Origin: Amycolatopsis sp. GM8
GTDB taxonomy: Bacteria; Actinomycetota; Actinomycetes; Mycobacteriales; Pseudonocardiaceae
Reading direction: 5' to 3'
DNA length: 64,000 nucleotides
Assembly: GCF_021653975.1 (NCBI RefSeq)
Contig: NZ_JAJKFK010000002.1
Location: forward strand, 992,001 to 1,056,000
Made by a program: the position numbers and the translations under genes. Under the pieces are notes generated by a model. The model searched no databases and was not told where the DNA came from. It was given only the letters and a program-made list of their open reading frames with translations. Shown here piece by piece: positions 54,216-62,962 of this stretch; positions within the stretch are counted from its first letter, which is position 1; each line of letters begins with the position of its first letter.

Positions 54216-55841
54216 GTGGCGCGGATGGCGGTCCGGGTCTTGAGCGACGCGGGGGTACACCGCGCGTACACCGTGGCTGGTGACTCATTCCTCGAACTCA
54301 TCGACATCCTCCAGTTCGAAGGCCCGCTCACCCTCGTCACCGCCCGGCACGAGGCCGGCGCCGCGTTCATGGCCGAGGCCGAGGGCAAGCTCCGCGACAA
54401 GCCCGCGGTACTGCTCGGCATGCGCGGCCCCGGCGTGCTGAACCTGCTGGTCGGCGTGCAGACGGCGTTCCAGGACGAGACCCCGCTGGTCGTGCTGCTG
54501 GCCGACCGGCCGTCGGTGAACCTCACCGGTGACGCTGCCGACGGTCTCGACCTGTTCGGGCTGTTCCGCCCGTACGCGAAGTGGATCGCGCGGGCCGAGG
54601 TCGCCGCGGAGGTGCCCACCCTGCTCGCCGAGGCGCTCGGCGAGGTCCAGCGTGGCCGCCGTGGCCCAGCCGTGCTCACGGTGCCGGACGACTTCTGGGT
54701 CGCGCCGTTCGACGCGGCCGTGCCCCAACCCGCATCGCGGCCGGAGCGCACCGGGGCGCTGCTGAGGTCCGCGGACGAGGTGGCGGGCCTGCTGGCCGAC
54801 GCGCGCTACCCGGTCGTGATCGCGGGCAGCGGCGTCCGACCCGCCCGCGACGAGCTGATCACGGTCGCCGAGCAGCTCGGGCTTTCGGTGTACAACGCGT
54901 TCCGCCGCCAGGACGCCTTCCCGGAGAACCACGCCCGCTACGCCGGTCACCTCGGCGTCGGGATCCCCGCCCGGCAGCTCGACGCCCTCGACCGGGCGGA
55001 CCTGGTGCTCGCGGTCGGCACACGGCTCGACGAGGTCACCACCCAGAACTACCGCTACCCGTCGCCGAGCCAGACGCTCGTCGTGATCGGCACCGGGCTG
55101 ATCCCGAGCCGCCGCCGCGGCCTGACCTTCCGCATCGAGACCGAGATCGCGCCGTTCCTGCGGGAACTGAGCACCGTCGCGGCCCCGCGCACCCGGCGCA
55201 GCTCGGCCGCCAACGCGGCCACCCACACGTTCATGACCCCGCCCGACACCCGCGAGAGTGTCCTGGTCCACCCGGCCGAGGTGGTGCGCGCGGTGCGCAA
55301 GGTGGTGCCCGAGGACACCATCGTCACCAGCGATTCCAGCAACTTCGCGAGCTTCGTGCACCGCTACTGGTGCTTCACCGAGCCGCACACCCAGCTCGGG
55401 CCGGCCGACCGGGGGCTCGGCTACGCGGTCCCGGCGGCGGTCGCGGCGAAGCTCGCGGCGCCGCAGCGCACCGTGATCGCGATGGTCGGCGACGGCAGCC
55501 TGATGACCACCGGGCAGGAGCTGGAGACCGCGGTCCGCTACCGCGCGCCGATCATCGTGATCGTCAGCCAGAACGGGCTGAACGGGGACGTCGCGATGCA
55601 CCAGGCGCGCACGCACGGACGGTTGTCCGGGGTGGCGATGGGCACGCTGGACTTCGCGTCGTGGGCGCGGTCGTTCGGCGCGGTCGGCTACACCGTCGAG
55701 TCACCCGAGCAGCTGGAACCGACGGTCGGCCGCGCGCTGCGGCACCAGCGGCCGAGCGTGATCGACGTGCGCACTGACCCCGACGTGATCGACCCCGATG
55801 TGCGGCTCAGCGCGCTGTTCCGGTCGGACCACTCGTCCTGA
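54216..55841 (+). CDS. Thiamine-pyrophosphate enzyme (acetolactate synthase-like)
   Basis: 541 residues, the usual three domains of the POX/ALS family: N-terminal PYR domain with the conserved Glu in TARHEAGAAFMAEA, central domain (about 180-310) and C-terminal PP domain with MVGDGSLMTTGQELE continuing to an NGLNG segment (GDG...N motif). FAD-binding features of true acetolactate synthases are not clear, so it may be a decarboxylase or benzaldehyde-lyase-like relative. The GTG start gives the usual MAVRVLSDAGV opening. Stand-alone gene; no ilvN neighbour. Confidence 0.87.
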   Translation: MARMAVRVLSDAGVHRAYTVAGDSFLELIDILQFEGPLTLVTARHEAGAAFMAEAEGKLRDKPAVLLGMRGPGVLNLLVGVQTAFQDETPLVVLLADRPSVNLTGDAADGLDLFGLFRPYAKWIARAEVAAEVPTLLAEALGEVQRGRRGPAVLTVPDDFWVAPFDAAVPQPASRPERTGALLRSADEVAGLLADARYPVVIAGSGVRPARDELITVAEQLGLSVYNAFRRQDAFPENHARYAGHLGVGIPARQLDALDRADLVLAVGTRLDEVTTQNYRYPSPSQTLVVIGTGLIPSRRRGLTFRIETEIAPFLRELSTVAAPRTRRSSAANAATHTFMTPPDTRESVLVHPAEVVRAVRKVVPEDTIVTSDSSNFASFVHRYWCFTEPHTQLGPADRGLGYAVPAAVAAKLAAPQRTVIAMVGDGSLMTTGQELETAVRYRAPIIVIVSQNGLNGDVAMHQARTHGRLSGVAMGTLDFASWARSFGAVGYTVESPEQLEPTVGRALRHQRPSVIDVRTDPDVIDPDVRLSALFRSDHSS

Positions 55842-55959
55842 GCTGTCCTTGTGGGATCGGTGTGTGGCCGATTCACCGAATGCTCGCCTTTTCCCGCCGC
55901 CTCGCGTAGGGTCAGCGATTCCTTGCTATTTCCCCAAAATCCGAAATTGGTACTCCTCG

Positions 55960-56898
55960 ATGGTGACAGAAACCCCTGTCCGTAAACCAAAACCGATCAT
56001 CTCCGGTACGCGTTCGCTGTCCGAACATGTGCTGGTGAAGGTGTTCGTGCTGCTGCCGCTGGTCGCGCTCGCGGCGGCGGTGCCGTTCGCCTGGGGCTGG
56101 GGGTTGAGCTGGCTGGACATCGGGCTCGGCGTGCTGTTCTTCGCCGTGTCCGGGCTCGGTGTGACCGCCGGGTACCACCGGCACTTCACGCACGGCTCGT
56201 TCAAGGCGAACCGCCCGCTCCGGATCGCGCTGGCGATCGCCGGGAACCTGTCGGCGCAGGGACCGGCCACCACCTGGGTCGCCGACCACCGGCGGCACCA
56301 CGCGTTCTCCGACCGGGTCGGCGACCCGCACTCGCCGTGGCTGTTCGGCACCGGCGCGCGGGCGCTGGCCAAGGGGTTCTGGCACGCGCACATGGGCTGG
56401 CTGTTCGAGCGCGAGGTGACCAACGCCGAGCGGTTCGCCCCGGACCTGCTCGCCGACCCGGACATCCGCGCCGTCGACCGGCTGTTCCCGGTCTGGGTCG
56501 CCACCAGCCTGCTGCTGCCGGGTGTCTTGGGTGGACTGATCACCTGGTCGGTCTGGGGTGGCGTGACGGCGTTCTTCTGGGCCGGGTTCGTCCGGGTCGC
56601 GGTGCTGCACCACGTGACGTGGTCGGTCAACTCCATCTGCCACATGATCGGCGACCGGCCGTTCGCCAGCCGGGACAAGGCGGCGAACTTCTGGCCGCTC
56701 GCCGTCTTCTCGTTCGGCGAATCCTGGCACAACCTGCATCACGCCGACCCGACCTGCGCGCGGCACGGGGTCCAGCGCGGTCAGATCGACATCACCGCGC
56801 GGCTGATCTGGATCTTCGAAAAGCTCGGCTGGGCGTGGCAAGTGCGCTGGCCCACACCGCAGCGGTTGAACCGGCTGGCGTCGGAGACCGATCTGTGA
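55960..56898 (+). CDS. Membrane fatty-acyl desaturase (delta-9 type)
   Basis: 312 residues. Di-iron histidine boxes are HRHFTH (about 73-78), HRRHHAFSD and HNLHHADP, with four membrane helices between them: the acyl-CoA/acyl-lipid delta-9 desaturase layout. It introduces a double bond in acyl chains using O2 and an electron donor. Next gene is a cold shock protein, and both may respond to cold, since desaturation raises membrane fluidity. Start at the ATG at 55960 (GTG next). Confidence 0.93.
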   Translation: MVTETPVRKPKPIISGTRSLSEHVLVKVFVLLPLVALAAAVPFAWGWGLSWLDIGLGVLFFAVSGLGVTAGYHRHFTHGSFKANRPLRIALAIAGNLSAQGPATTWVADHRRHHAFSDRVGDPHSPWLFGTGARALAKGFWHAHMGWLFEREVTNAERFAPDLLADPDIRAVDRLFPVWVATSLLLPGVLGGLITWSVWGGVTAFFWAGFVRVAVLHHVTWSVNSICHMIGDRPFASRDKAANFWPLAVFSFGESWHNLHHADPTCARHGVQRGQIDITARLIWIFEKLGWAWQVRWPTPQRLNRLASETDL

Positions 56899-57007
56899 TT
56901 GACTGAACACGGTCTCAGGCTTTTGTGTTCGATTTTGCTCACGCTTGCGGTGACCCGGGGCATCGCAGCGGTGCTCTGTTTCTTTGCAGTATATGGAGAT
57001 TGTTTTT

Positions 57008-57214
57008 ATGGCGGTTCAGGGCACTGTGAAGTGGTTCAACTCCGAGAAGGGGTTCGGCTTCATCACTCCCGACAACGGTGGCGGCGACGTCTTCGTGCAC
57101 TATTCGGAGATCCAGGGTAACGGCTTCCGTAGCCTGGAAGAGAACGCTCGGGTGGAGTTCGAGATCGGCCAGGGCCAGAAGGGCCCGCAGGCGACCTCGG
57201 TCAACGTCATCTGA
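57008..57214 (+). CDS. Cold shock protein, CspA family
   Basis: 68 residues, one OB-fold RNA-binding domain. RNP-1 KGFGFIT and RNP-2 VFVHYS motifs are intact, after the invariant GTVKWFN start. The GGAGA site 9 bases before the ATG at 57008 decides the start over an in-frame ATG at 56984. The leader is long (about 110 bases after the desaturase) and may carry a cold-box structure. A strong terminator follows at 57236. Confidence 0.95.
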   Translation: MAVQGTVKWFNSEKGFGFITPDNGGGDVFVHYSEIQGNGFRSLEENARVEFEIGQGQKGPQATSVNVI

Positions 57215-57235
57215 CATAAGAGGCTTCGTGGATGG

Positions 57236-57261
57236 AGCGCCCCTGCTCGCGCAGGGGCGCT
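57236..57261 (+). terminator. Strong hairpin terminator after the cold shock gene
   Basis: AGCGCCCCTGC (57236-57246) and GCAGGGGCGCT (57251-57261) form a perfect 11-bp stem with a TCGC loop, 21 bases after the stop; short T-rich segment follows. Confidence 0.75.
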
Positions 57262-57285
57262 TCGCCGTTTCCACTTCGCGTAGCT

Positions 57286-57335
57286 TTTGGGGGTCGGACC
57301 CCCAAACCCCCGCCAGGGAGGGCTTCGCCCCCCTG
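57286..57335. repeat. Paired hairpins, repeat-like intergenic element
   Basis: TTTGGGGGTC-G-GACCCCCAAA (57286-57306) is a perfect 10-bp hairpin, followed at 57313-57335 by CCAGGGAGGGC-TTC-GCCCCCCTGG. Similar G/C-rich double hairpins recur between genes in Pseudonocardiaceae as I remember. It lies in the 264-base gap before glnX, which holds no gene that I see. Confidence 0.5.
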
Positions 57336-57478
57336 GACCCCCCCTCCGGTGGTTGCGTTGGGTGGGCGTGTGGATGTTCGTGTCGGGTCGCTGTGGTAAT
57401 ACTGCGGACTCGATGGCGGGGGGTGTGGGCACTCGGATACCTTCATGCGGGTACGTGACGCGGAGGGTGGAAATTTTC

Positions 57479-58870
57479 ATGACGAGTACCGCCGTGCGGC
57501 CGGGGGCGCCGAGCGGACCCGTGCCGGAAGCACCCGCGCCCGAACCAGCCGGAGAACCGGGGCGCAGCGGCCTCGCCGGCCTGCTCGAACTGCCCGTCAC
57601 AGCGTGGCGCAGCGTGACCCGGTCGGTCCGCCGCAGCCCGGGTCGGCTCACCGCGATGGGCGTCGGGCTCGTCGTGCTGGTCGTGGTTTTCGGGGTGGTC
57701 GGGACCTTCGCGGTCCAAAGCAAGAGCGACACGATCACCGACCTGGCCGACCACCGCGAGCCACTGACCGCCGCGTCGCAGGAGATCTACCGTTCACTGT
57801 CCGACGCGGACGCCGCCTCGGCCAACGCGTTCCTCGTGATCGGCGCCGAACCGCCCGAACTGCGCGCCCGGTACGACCTCGACATCGCACGCGCGGGTGC
57901 CGCGCTCGCGAAGGCCGCGTCGGACTCCGAAGGCTACGCCGACGCCGCGGCGAAGGTCGACGTCCTCAGTCAGAACCTTCCCGTCTACACCGGCATCATC
58001 GAGCGGGCCCGCGCGAACAACCTGCAGGGCTTCCCGGTCGGCGCGTCCTATCTGCGCGAGGCCTCGAATCTCATGCGGACGGTCATCCTGCCCGCGGCCG
58101 CCGACCTCTACAACATCGACACTGGCCGGTTGAGCGCCGAGCAGGACGACGCCAGCGGTTTTCCGTGGTTCAGCGCGGTTCTGCTCGTGGCCGTGATCGC
58201 CGCGCTCGTCGTGACACAGGTCTACCTGACCCGCCGGACGAACCGGTTGCTGAACGTCGGGCTCGTCGTCGCGACCGGCGCGATGGCGGTCGTGCTGCTG
58301 TGGGGCGCGGTCGCCCTGATCATCCAGAGCACACTCGTCAGCGCCGGCCGCGACGACGGCAGCCACCCGGTCGACATCCTCGTGCGAGCGCGCAGCGCCG
58401 CGGTCCAGGCCCGCGCCGACGAGCTGATCACGCTCGTCGCCCGCGGCGACGGCGTCACTTACGAGGACGACTACAAGAAGCTCGGCCCGCTGCTGACCGG
58501 ATACCTCGCGCAGGCGCATGAACTGATGACCGGCAAGGCCGCCGAGCAGATCGCGATCGCGCAGAACACCAGCAACACCTGGCTGCAGGTCCACAAGGAC
58601 ATCCGCGCGAAGGACGACAGCGGCAACTACGGCGACGCGGTCCGCGAAGCGGTCGACCCGACGGCACCCGACGGCGCGGCCGCCTCGTTCGCGAAAGTGG
58701 ACCAGGCGCTCGTGACCGCGATCGACATCGGCCGCCAGAACTTCCTCGACAGCACCAGCGGTGCCGGCGACGCGCTGACCCTGCTGGCCCCGGGCGTCGC
58801 CGTGCTGTCGGTGATCGCCGCGGGTGGCGCGACCATCGGCATCCGCGACCGCCTGCGGGAGTACCGGTGA
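57479..58870 (+). CDS. glnX: Membrane protein GlnX of the PknG signalling operon
   Basis: 463 residues. A Pro-rich cytoplasmic start is followed by a membrane helix (about 62-82), an extracytoplasmic helical domain, helices near 222-245 and 260-285, a second extracytoplasmic part and a final helix (about 433-453). With glnH and pknG downstream this is the known three-gene set in which GlnH binds Asp/Glu outside, GlnX passes the signal through the membrane and PknG phosphorylates GarA/OdhI to adjust 2-oxoglutarate metabolism. ATG at 57479 with GGAGGG upstream. A 26-bp repeat of its 3' end follows, see 58847. Confidence 0.88.
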   Translation: MTSTAVRPGAPSGPVPEAPAPEPAGEPGRSGLAGLLELPVTAWRSVTRSVRRSPGRLTAMGVGLVVLVVVFGVVGTFAVQSKSDTITDLADHREPLTAASQEIYRSLSDADAASANAFLVIGAEPPELRARYDLDIARAGAALAKAASDSEGYADAAAKVDVLSQNLPVYTGIIERARANNLQGFPVGASYLREASNLMRTVILPAAADLYNIDTGRLSAEQDDASGFPWFSAVLLVAVIAALVVTQVYLTRRTNRLLNVGLVVATGAMAVVLLWGAVALIIQSTLVSAGRDDGSHPVDILVRARSAAVQARADELITLVARGDGVTYEDDYKKLGPLLTGYLAQAHELMTGKAAEQIAIAQNTSNTWLQVHKDIRAKDDSGNYGDAVREAVDPTAPDGAAASFAKVDQALVTAIDIGRQNFLDSTSGAGDALTLLAPGVAVLSVIAAGGATIGIRDRLREYR

Positions 58871-58924
58871 TCGGAAAGCGTTTCGACGTGGCATTCGTGA
58901 CCGCCTGAGGGAGTACCGGTGATC
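58847..58924. repeat. Tandem duplication across the glnX-glnH junction
   Basis: A 26-bp segment (58847-58872: end of glnX, ribosome site and GTG) is repeated at 58899-58924 with one mismatch. The first copy's GTG opens a 13-codon mini-ORF (58867-58908); the second carries the real glnH start. The 52-base period shows a small duplication. Confidence 0.75.
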
Positions 58925-59878
58925 AGACATCGCAGAATCGCCGCCGCGCTGGTGGCGGTGGCGTTGCTCGTCGCAGGCTGCGGCAGCGCTGGCACCCCGG
59001 TCGATCCGGCGCCGGTGGGGGCCGTGCGCCCGCCGGAGCCGGCGAACGTCAGCGGCGCCGACAAGATCAACGCCGGCGCGGCCTCGGCGAACTGCGATAC
59101 GCGCAGCCTTTCGCCGAGCTCGGCGATCACCTCCGGGTCCACCATGGCCGCGATCCGCCAGCGCGGCCGGCTGATCGCGGGTGTGGACCAGACCACCTAC
59201 CTGTTCGGTTTCCTCAACCCCGCCAACGGCCAGCTCGAAGGCTTCGACATCGAGATCGTCAAGCAGATCGCCGACGCGATCTTCGGCACCTGGGTCGGCC
59301 ATGTGCAGTGGACGACGATTCCGTCGTCCGAGCGGGAAAACGTGCTGCGCTCGCACGCGGTGGACATCGTGGTCCGCACCTACAGCATCACCTGCGCACG
59401 GCTGAACGACGTCGACTTCTCCTCGACCTACTACGTCGCCGGCCAGCGGCTGCTCGTCCCGAGCAACTCCCCCGCCACCAGCCTGGCCGACCTCGGCGGC
59501 AAAAAGGTCTGTGCCGCAAAGAGTTCCACCTCGATGGCCGCGATCCAGCAGGCGCCGTCGAAGCCGGTCCCGGTATCGGTCAGCAACTGGTCGGACTGCC
59601 TGGTGCTGCTGCAGCAGGGGCAGGTCGAGGCGATCTCCACCGATGACGTGATCCTCGCCGGCATGGCCAAACAGGACCCGAACGTCCAGGTCGTCGGCGC
59701 CCGGTTCACGCAGGAGAACTACGGTGTCGGCATCCCGAAGGGCCAGGACGACATGGTCCGGTTCGTCAACTCCGTGCTCGAGAACGTCCGCGGCAGCGGC
59801 GTCTGGCAGCAGAACTACAACGCGTGGGTCGCACCGGTGCTCGGGCCCGCCGGCCCGCCGTCCGTCTCGTACCAGTGA
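58919..59878 (+). CDS. glnH: Glutamate/aspartate-binding lipoprotein GlnH
   Basis: 319 residues. Signal peptide with lipobox LVAGC (Cys about 21), then a type-III periplasmic binding fold (family 3 SBP): QLEGFDIEIVKQIADAIFG (ligand-pocket region), VDIVVRTYSITCARL and VEAISTDDVILAG. It binds Asp or Glu and passes the signal to GlnX and PknG. GTG start in the second copy of the duplicated 26-bp segment. pknG begins 2 bases after its stop. Confidence 0.92.
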   Translation: MIRHRRIAAALVAVALLVAGCGSAGTPVDPAPVGAVRPPEPANVSGADKINAGAASANCDTRSLSPSSAITSGSTMAAIRQRGRLIAGVDQTTYLFGFLNPANGQLEGFDIEIVKQIADAIFGTWVGHVQWTTIPSSERENVLRSHAVDIVVRTYSITCARLNDVDFSSTYYVAGQRLLVPSNSPATSLADLGGKKVCAAKSSTSMAAIQQAPSKPVPVSVSNWSDCLVLLQQGQVEAISTDDVILAGMAKQDPNVQVVGARFTQENYGVGIPKGQDDMVRFVNSVLENVRGSGVWQQNYNAWVAPVLGPAGPPSVSYQ

Positions 59879-59880
59879 GG

Positions 59881-62265
59881 ATGTCGATGTCCGACAACGA
59901 GCCCATCTCCGGCCGGCTCGACCAGTCAGCGGTCGAGGCGACGCGCTACATCCGCCCGGCGCAGCCACCGATGCCCCCGCAGGCGGAACCGACCAGCGTG
60001 CTCGCCACCCCGCCGCCGACCACGAGCATCGCGCCGCCGCAGCCGCCGCCCGAGTCCAGCGGGCCGGGCGTGCTGCCGGACCCGGGCACGGAAAGCGTCC
60101 TGCCGGAGACGTCCAGCGGCCGGCACACCGGTTCCGGCAGCGGCCCCGGCACGGGTCCCGGCACCGGGTCCGGCGCGTTCCCCGGCACCTCGCGGCGCAC
60201 CGGCCGGCGGACCTCGCGGCGCGGGCGGCTGGGGCTGGGGCTGGTCGAAGTGCCGCCGGTGCCCTACCGCGACCCGGCATCCGCGGTACTCGCGAATCCG
60301 ATGGTGTCGGAGGAAAAACGCTACTGCGGCAACTGTTCCGCGAAGGTCGGCCGCGGTGACGCCGGGCCCGAGGGCGTCTGCGGGAAGTGCTGCACGCGGT
60401 ACTCGTTCCTGCCCAAGCTGCACCCCGGTGATCTGGTCGGCGGGCAGTACGAGGTGCTCGGCGCGATCGCCTACGGTGGGCTCGGCTGGATCTACCTCGC
60501 TCAGGACCACAACGTCAACGACCGCTGGGTTGTCCTCAAAGGACTGATCGACACCGGCGACGCGACCGCGATGGCCGCGGCGGTCAACGAAACCCGGTTC
60601 CTCGCCGAGGTCGAGCACCCGAACATCGTCAAGATCTACAACTTCGTCCAGCATCCGGACGCGCGCACCGGGCACTCGGTCGGCTACATCGTGATGGAGT
60701 ACGTGGGCGGCCAGTCGCTGCGGCAGCTGGCGCTCGCGAACTACCGCAGGGCGGGCCGCCCGGATCCGCTGCCGATCGGCCAGGTCATCGCCTACGGGCT
60801 GGAGATCCTGCCCGCGCTGGGGTATCTGCACAGCCAGAACCTGCTGTACTGCGATCTCAAGCCGGACAACGTGATCCAGACCCACGAGCAGCTCAAGCTG
60901 ATCGACCTCGGCGCGGTGCGGCGGCTCGACGACTACTCGAGCCCGCTGTTCTTCACCACCGGCTACAGCGCGCCGGAGCTGGCCACGCAGGGCGCCTCGG
61001 TCGCGTCCGACCTGTACACGGTGGGCCGCACGCTGGCCGTGCTGAGCTTCGAGTTCAACGGCTACACCACGCGGTTCAAGGACTCGCTGCCGAGCGCGGA
61101 CGAGGTCCCGCTGTTCAAGCTTTTCGGTTCGTACCACCGGTTCCTCAAGCGCGCGACGCACCGCGACCCGGACCGCCGGTTCATCACCGCCGAGGACATG
61201 GCCGATCAGCTCGCCGGCGTGCTGCGCGAGATCATGGCCATGGGCACCGGAAAAGCGCGGCCCGGAGTGTCCACTGTGTTCGGTCCGGAGACCAACACGT
61301 TCGGGATGGACATCGTGGTGCCCGAACCGGGACAGCCGATGCCGCTGCCCAAGGGCGACGAGGTCGTCGGGGGACTGCCGATCCCGCAGGTCGACACGAG
61401 CGACGCCGCGGCCGGTCTGCTGGCCACGACCACGGCGCTGGACCCGAAGGGCGCGATCGACGCGCTGATCGCCGCCCCGCGCCAGTCGATCGAGGTGCGG
61501 CTGCGCATCGTCCGCGCGCGGATCGAGCTGGGTGAGCTGGCGGAGGCGGGCCGGCAGCTGCAGGCCGCGCAGTACCTCGCGATCCGCGCCGGGTACCCGC
61601 ACGACTGGCGGATCGACTGGCACCGCGGGCTGATCGAGCTGGCCGGTGGGCGCCAGCGCGTCGCACAGGTGGCTTTCGAAGCCGTGTATGACGATCTGCC
61701 CGGCGAGATCGCGCCGAAGCTCGCGCTCGCGGTGAGCGCCGAAGGCGTCGGTGACTACTTCGCGGCGTCGCGGCTCTATGAGCTCGTGTGGCGCAGCGAC
61801 CGCAGCTACGTGAGCGCCGCTTTCGGCCTGGCGCGGGTGTATCTCGCGCAGGGCGCCCGTGCGGGCGCGGTCGAGGTGCTCGAATCGGTGCCGTCCTCGT
61901 CGACGCACTACGCCGCCGCGCAGATCGCGGCGATCAAGATCAAGACGCGGGCGACGGGCAACGGTTCGGTCAGCGAAGGGGATCTCGTCGACGCGGGCAC
62001 GCGGCTGGAGCGGCTGAGTCTCGACGCGGAGAGCCGGACGAAGCTGTCCGCCGAGGTGCTCGAAGCCGCGTTCCAGTGGGTGCGCGCCGCCCCGCCCGGC
62101 CACCGGACGCCGACGAAGGTGCTGGGCTGCGCACTGTCCGAACGGGACGTCCGATTCGGACTGGAACGCTGCTACCGCTCGCTTGCCAGGCTGGCGCACA
62201 CCTCGGCGGACCGCATCGACCTGGTCGACCGCGCGAACGAGATCCGGCCGCGGACGCTCACTTAG
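59881..62265 (+). CDS. pknG: Serine/threonine-protein kinase PknG
   Basis: 794 residues. A long Pro/Thr/Ser-rich N-terminus (about 1-130, phospho-acceptor region), a rubredoxin-like metal site with CGNC and CGKC pairs (about 143-165), the kinase domain (about 185-450; AYGGLGWIYLA glycine loop, WVVLKG lysine, catalytic loop CDLKPDN, LIDLGAV in place of DFG) and a TPR-like C-terminus (about 510-794). PknG phosphorylates the FHA protein GarA/OdhI, controlling 2-oxoglutarate flux. Last gene of glnX-glnH-pknG; its 3' end overlaps the convergent thioesterase gene by 4 bases. The second Cys pair (CGKC) is followed by Cys, where Gly is usual. Confidence 0.96.
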   Translation: MSMSDNEPISGRLDQSAVEATRYIRPAQPPMPPQAEPTSVLATPPPTTSIAPPQPPPESSGPGVLPDPGTESVLPETSSGRHTGSGSGPGTGPGTGSGAFPGTSRRTGRRTSRRGRLGLGLVEVPPVPYRDPASAVLANPMVSEEKRYCGNCSAKVGRGDAGPEGVCGKCCTRYSFLPKLHPGDLVGGQYEVLGAIAYGGLGWIYLAQDHNVNDRWVVLKGLIDTGDATAMAAAVNETRFLAEVEHPNIVKIYNFVQHPDARTGHSVGYIVMEYVGGQSLRQLALANYRRAGRPDPLPIGQVIAYGLEILPALGYLHSQNLLYCDLKPDNVIQTHEQLKLIDLGAVRRLDDYSSPLFFTTGYSAPELATQGASVASDLYTVGRTLAVLSFEFNGYTTRFKDSLPSADEVPLFKLFGSYHRFLKRATHRDPDRRFITAEDMADQLAGVLREIMAMGTGKARPGVSTVFGPETNTFGMDIVVPEPGQPMPLPKGDEVVGGLPIPQVDTSDAAAGLLATTTALDPKGAIDALIAAPRQSIEVRLRIVRARIELGELAEAGRQLQAAQYLAIRAGYPHDWRIDWHRGLIELAGGRQRVAQVAFEAVYDDLPGEIAPKLALAVSAEGVGDYFAASRLYELVWRSDRSYVSAAFGLARVYLAQGARAGAVEVLESVPSSSTHYAAAQIAAIKIKTRATGNGSVSEGDLVDAGTRLERLSLDAESRTKLSAEVLEAAFQWVRAAPPGHRTPTKVLGCALSERDVRFGLERCYRSLARLAHTSADRIDLVDRANEIRPRTLT

Positions 62266-62819
62266 GGGTTGATCTGGTCCGCCTGCGTGAACTTCTGCAG
62301 CGCGTCCGGCGCGCCGTGCGTGGTGAAATGCTCGAAGGTGACCTCGACGAACAGCGCGCGGGCCCGTAGCGCGACCGGCCCGTCCTCGGCGTCGAGCCGC
62401 CCTTCCGCGCTGGCGTAGAGCTTGCGGCCGGCGATCCCGTCGAGTTTGGCCGTGATGAACAACGTCGAGCCGACCGGCACCGGGCGCAGGAAGTCGGTTT
62501 CGAGTTTGCCGGTCACCGCGGGCCGGCGCAGCAGCTGGCCAACGGCTGCGCCCAGCGCCTCGTCGAACGCGCAGGCCAGCAGCCCGCCGTGGGCGAGTCC
62601 CGGCGCCCCCTGGTGGGCTTCGGTCACCGTGAACTGGCTGTGCACCCGCGCCTGTTCGCCCATCGTGGCCCGCATGTGCAGGCCGCCGTCCAGGGTGCCG
62701 CAGCCGAAGCACTGGTCGTAGTGGGTCGGGAACTTCGTGCCCGGCGGTGGGGCGTCGGGATGGGGGACCGGCAATTCCGTCTCCACCGGCGGCCATGGCG
62801 CCGGCTTGCGCTCACTCAT
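62262..62819 (-). CDS. PaaI-family acyl-CoA thioesterase
   Basis: 185-residue hot-dog protein. FGCGTLDGGLHMRA (about 38-51) and APGLAHGGLLACAFDEALG (about 72-90) are typical of PaaI-like thioesterases, with the His-Gly-Gly loop and the acidic residue of the following helix in the active site. It hydrolyses acyl-CoA thioesters; chain specificity unknown. Convergent with pknG. Divergent from the MHS transporter gene across a 143-base, relatively AT-rich gap. Confidence 0.9.
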   Translation of the reverse strand: MSERKPAPWPPVETELPVPHPDAPPPGTKFPTHYDQCFGCGTLDGGLHMRATMGEQARVHSQFTVTEAHQGAPGLAHGGLLACAFDEALGAAVGQLLRRPAVTGKLETDFLRPVPVGSTLFITAKLDGIAGRKLYASAEGRLDAEDGPVALRARALFVEVTFEHFTTHGAPDALQKFTQADQINP

Positions 62820-62962
62820 TGGCTCAAGTTACCAATCCACCCCCGATCTCGAAGAGACAAGAAACACGAGAAGCGGGAAAATAACCATCCATGGCGAAGA
62901 AGCCACTAGGGTCGCAACTTTGACCGCTGGGTACGGAACTGTGGATGAGGAGGTCGGGGCGT

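Noticed and set aside
54216-55841. ilvB acetolactate synthase
   Set aside because: No ilvN or ilvC neighbours and FAD/ALS-specific features are not evident; kept as a general TPP enzyme.
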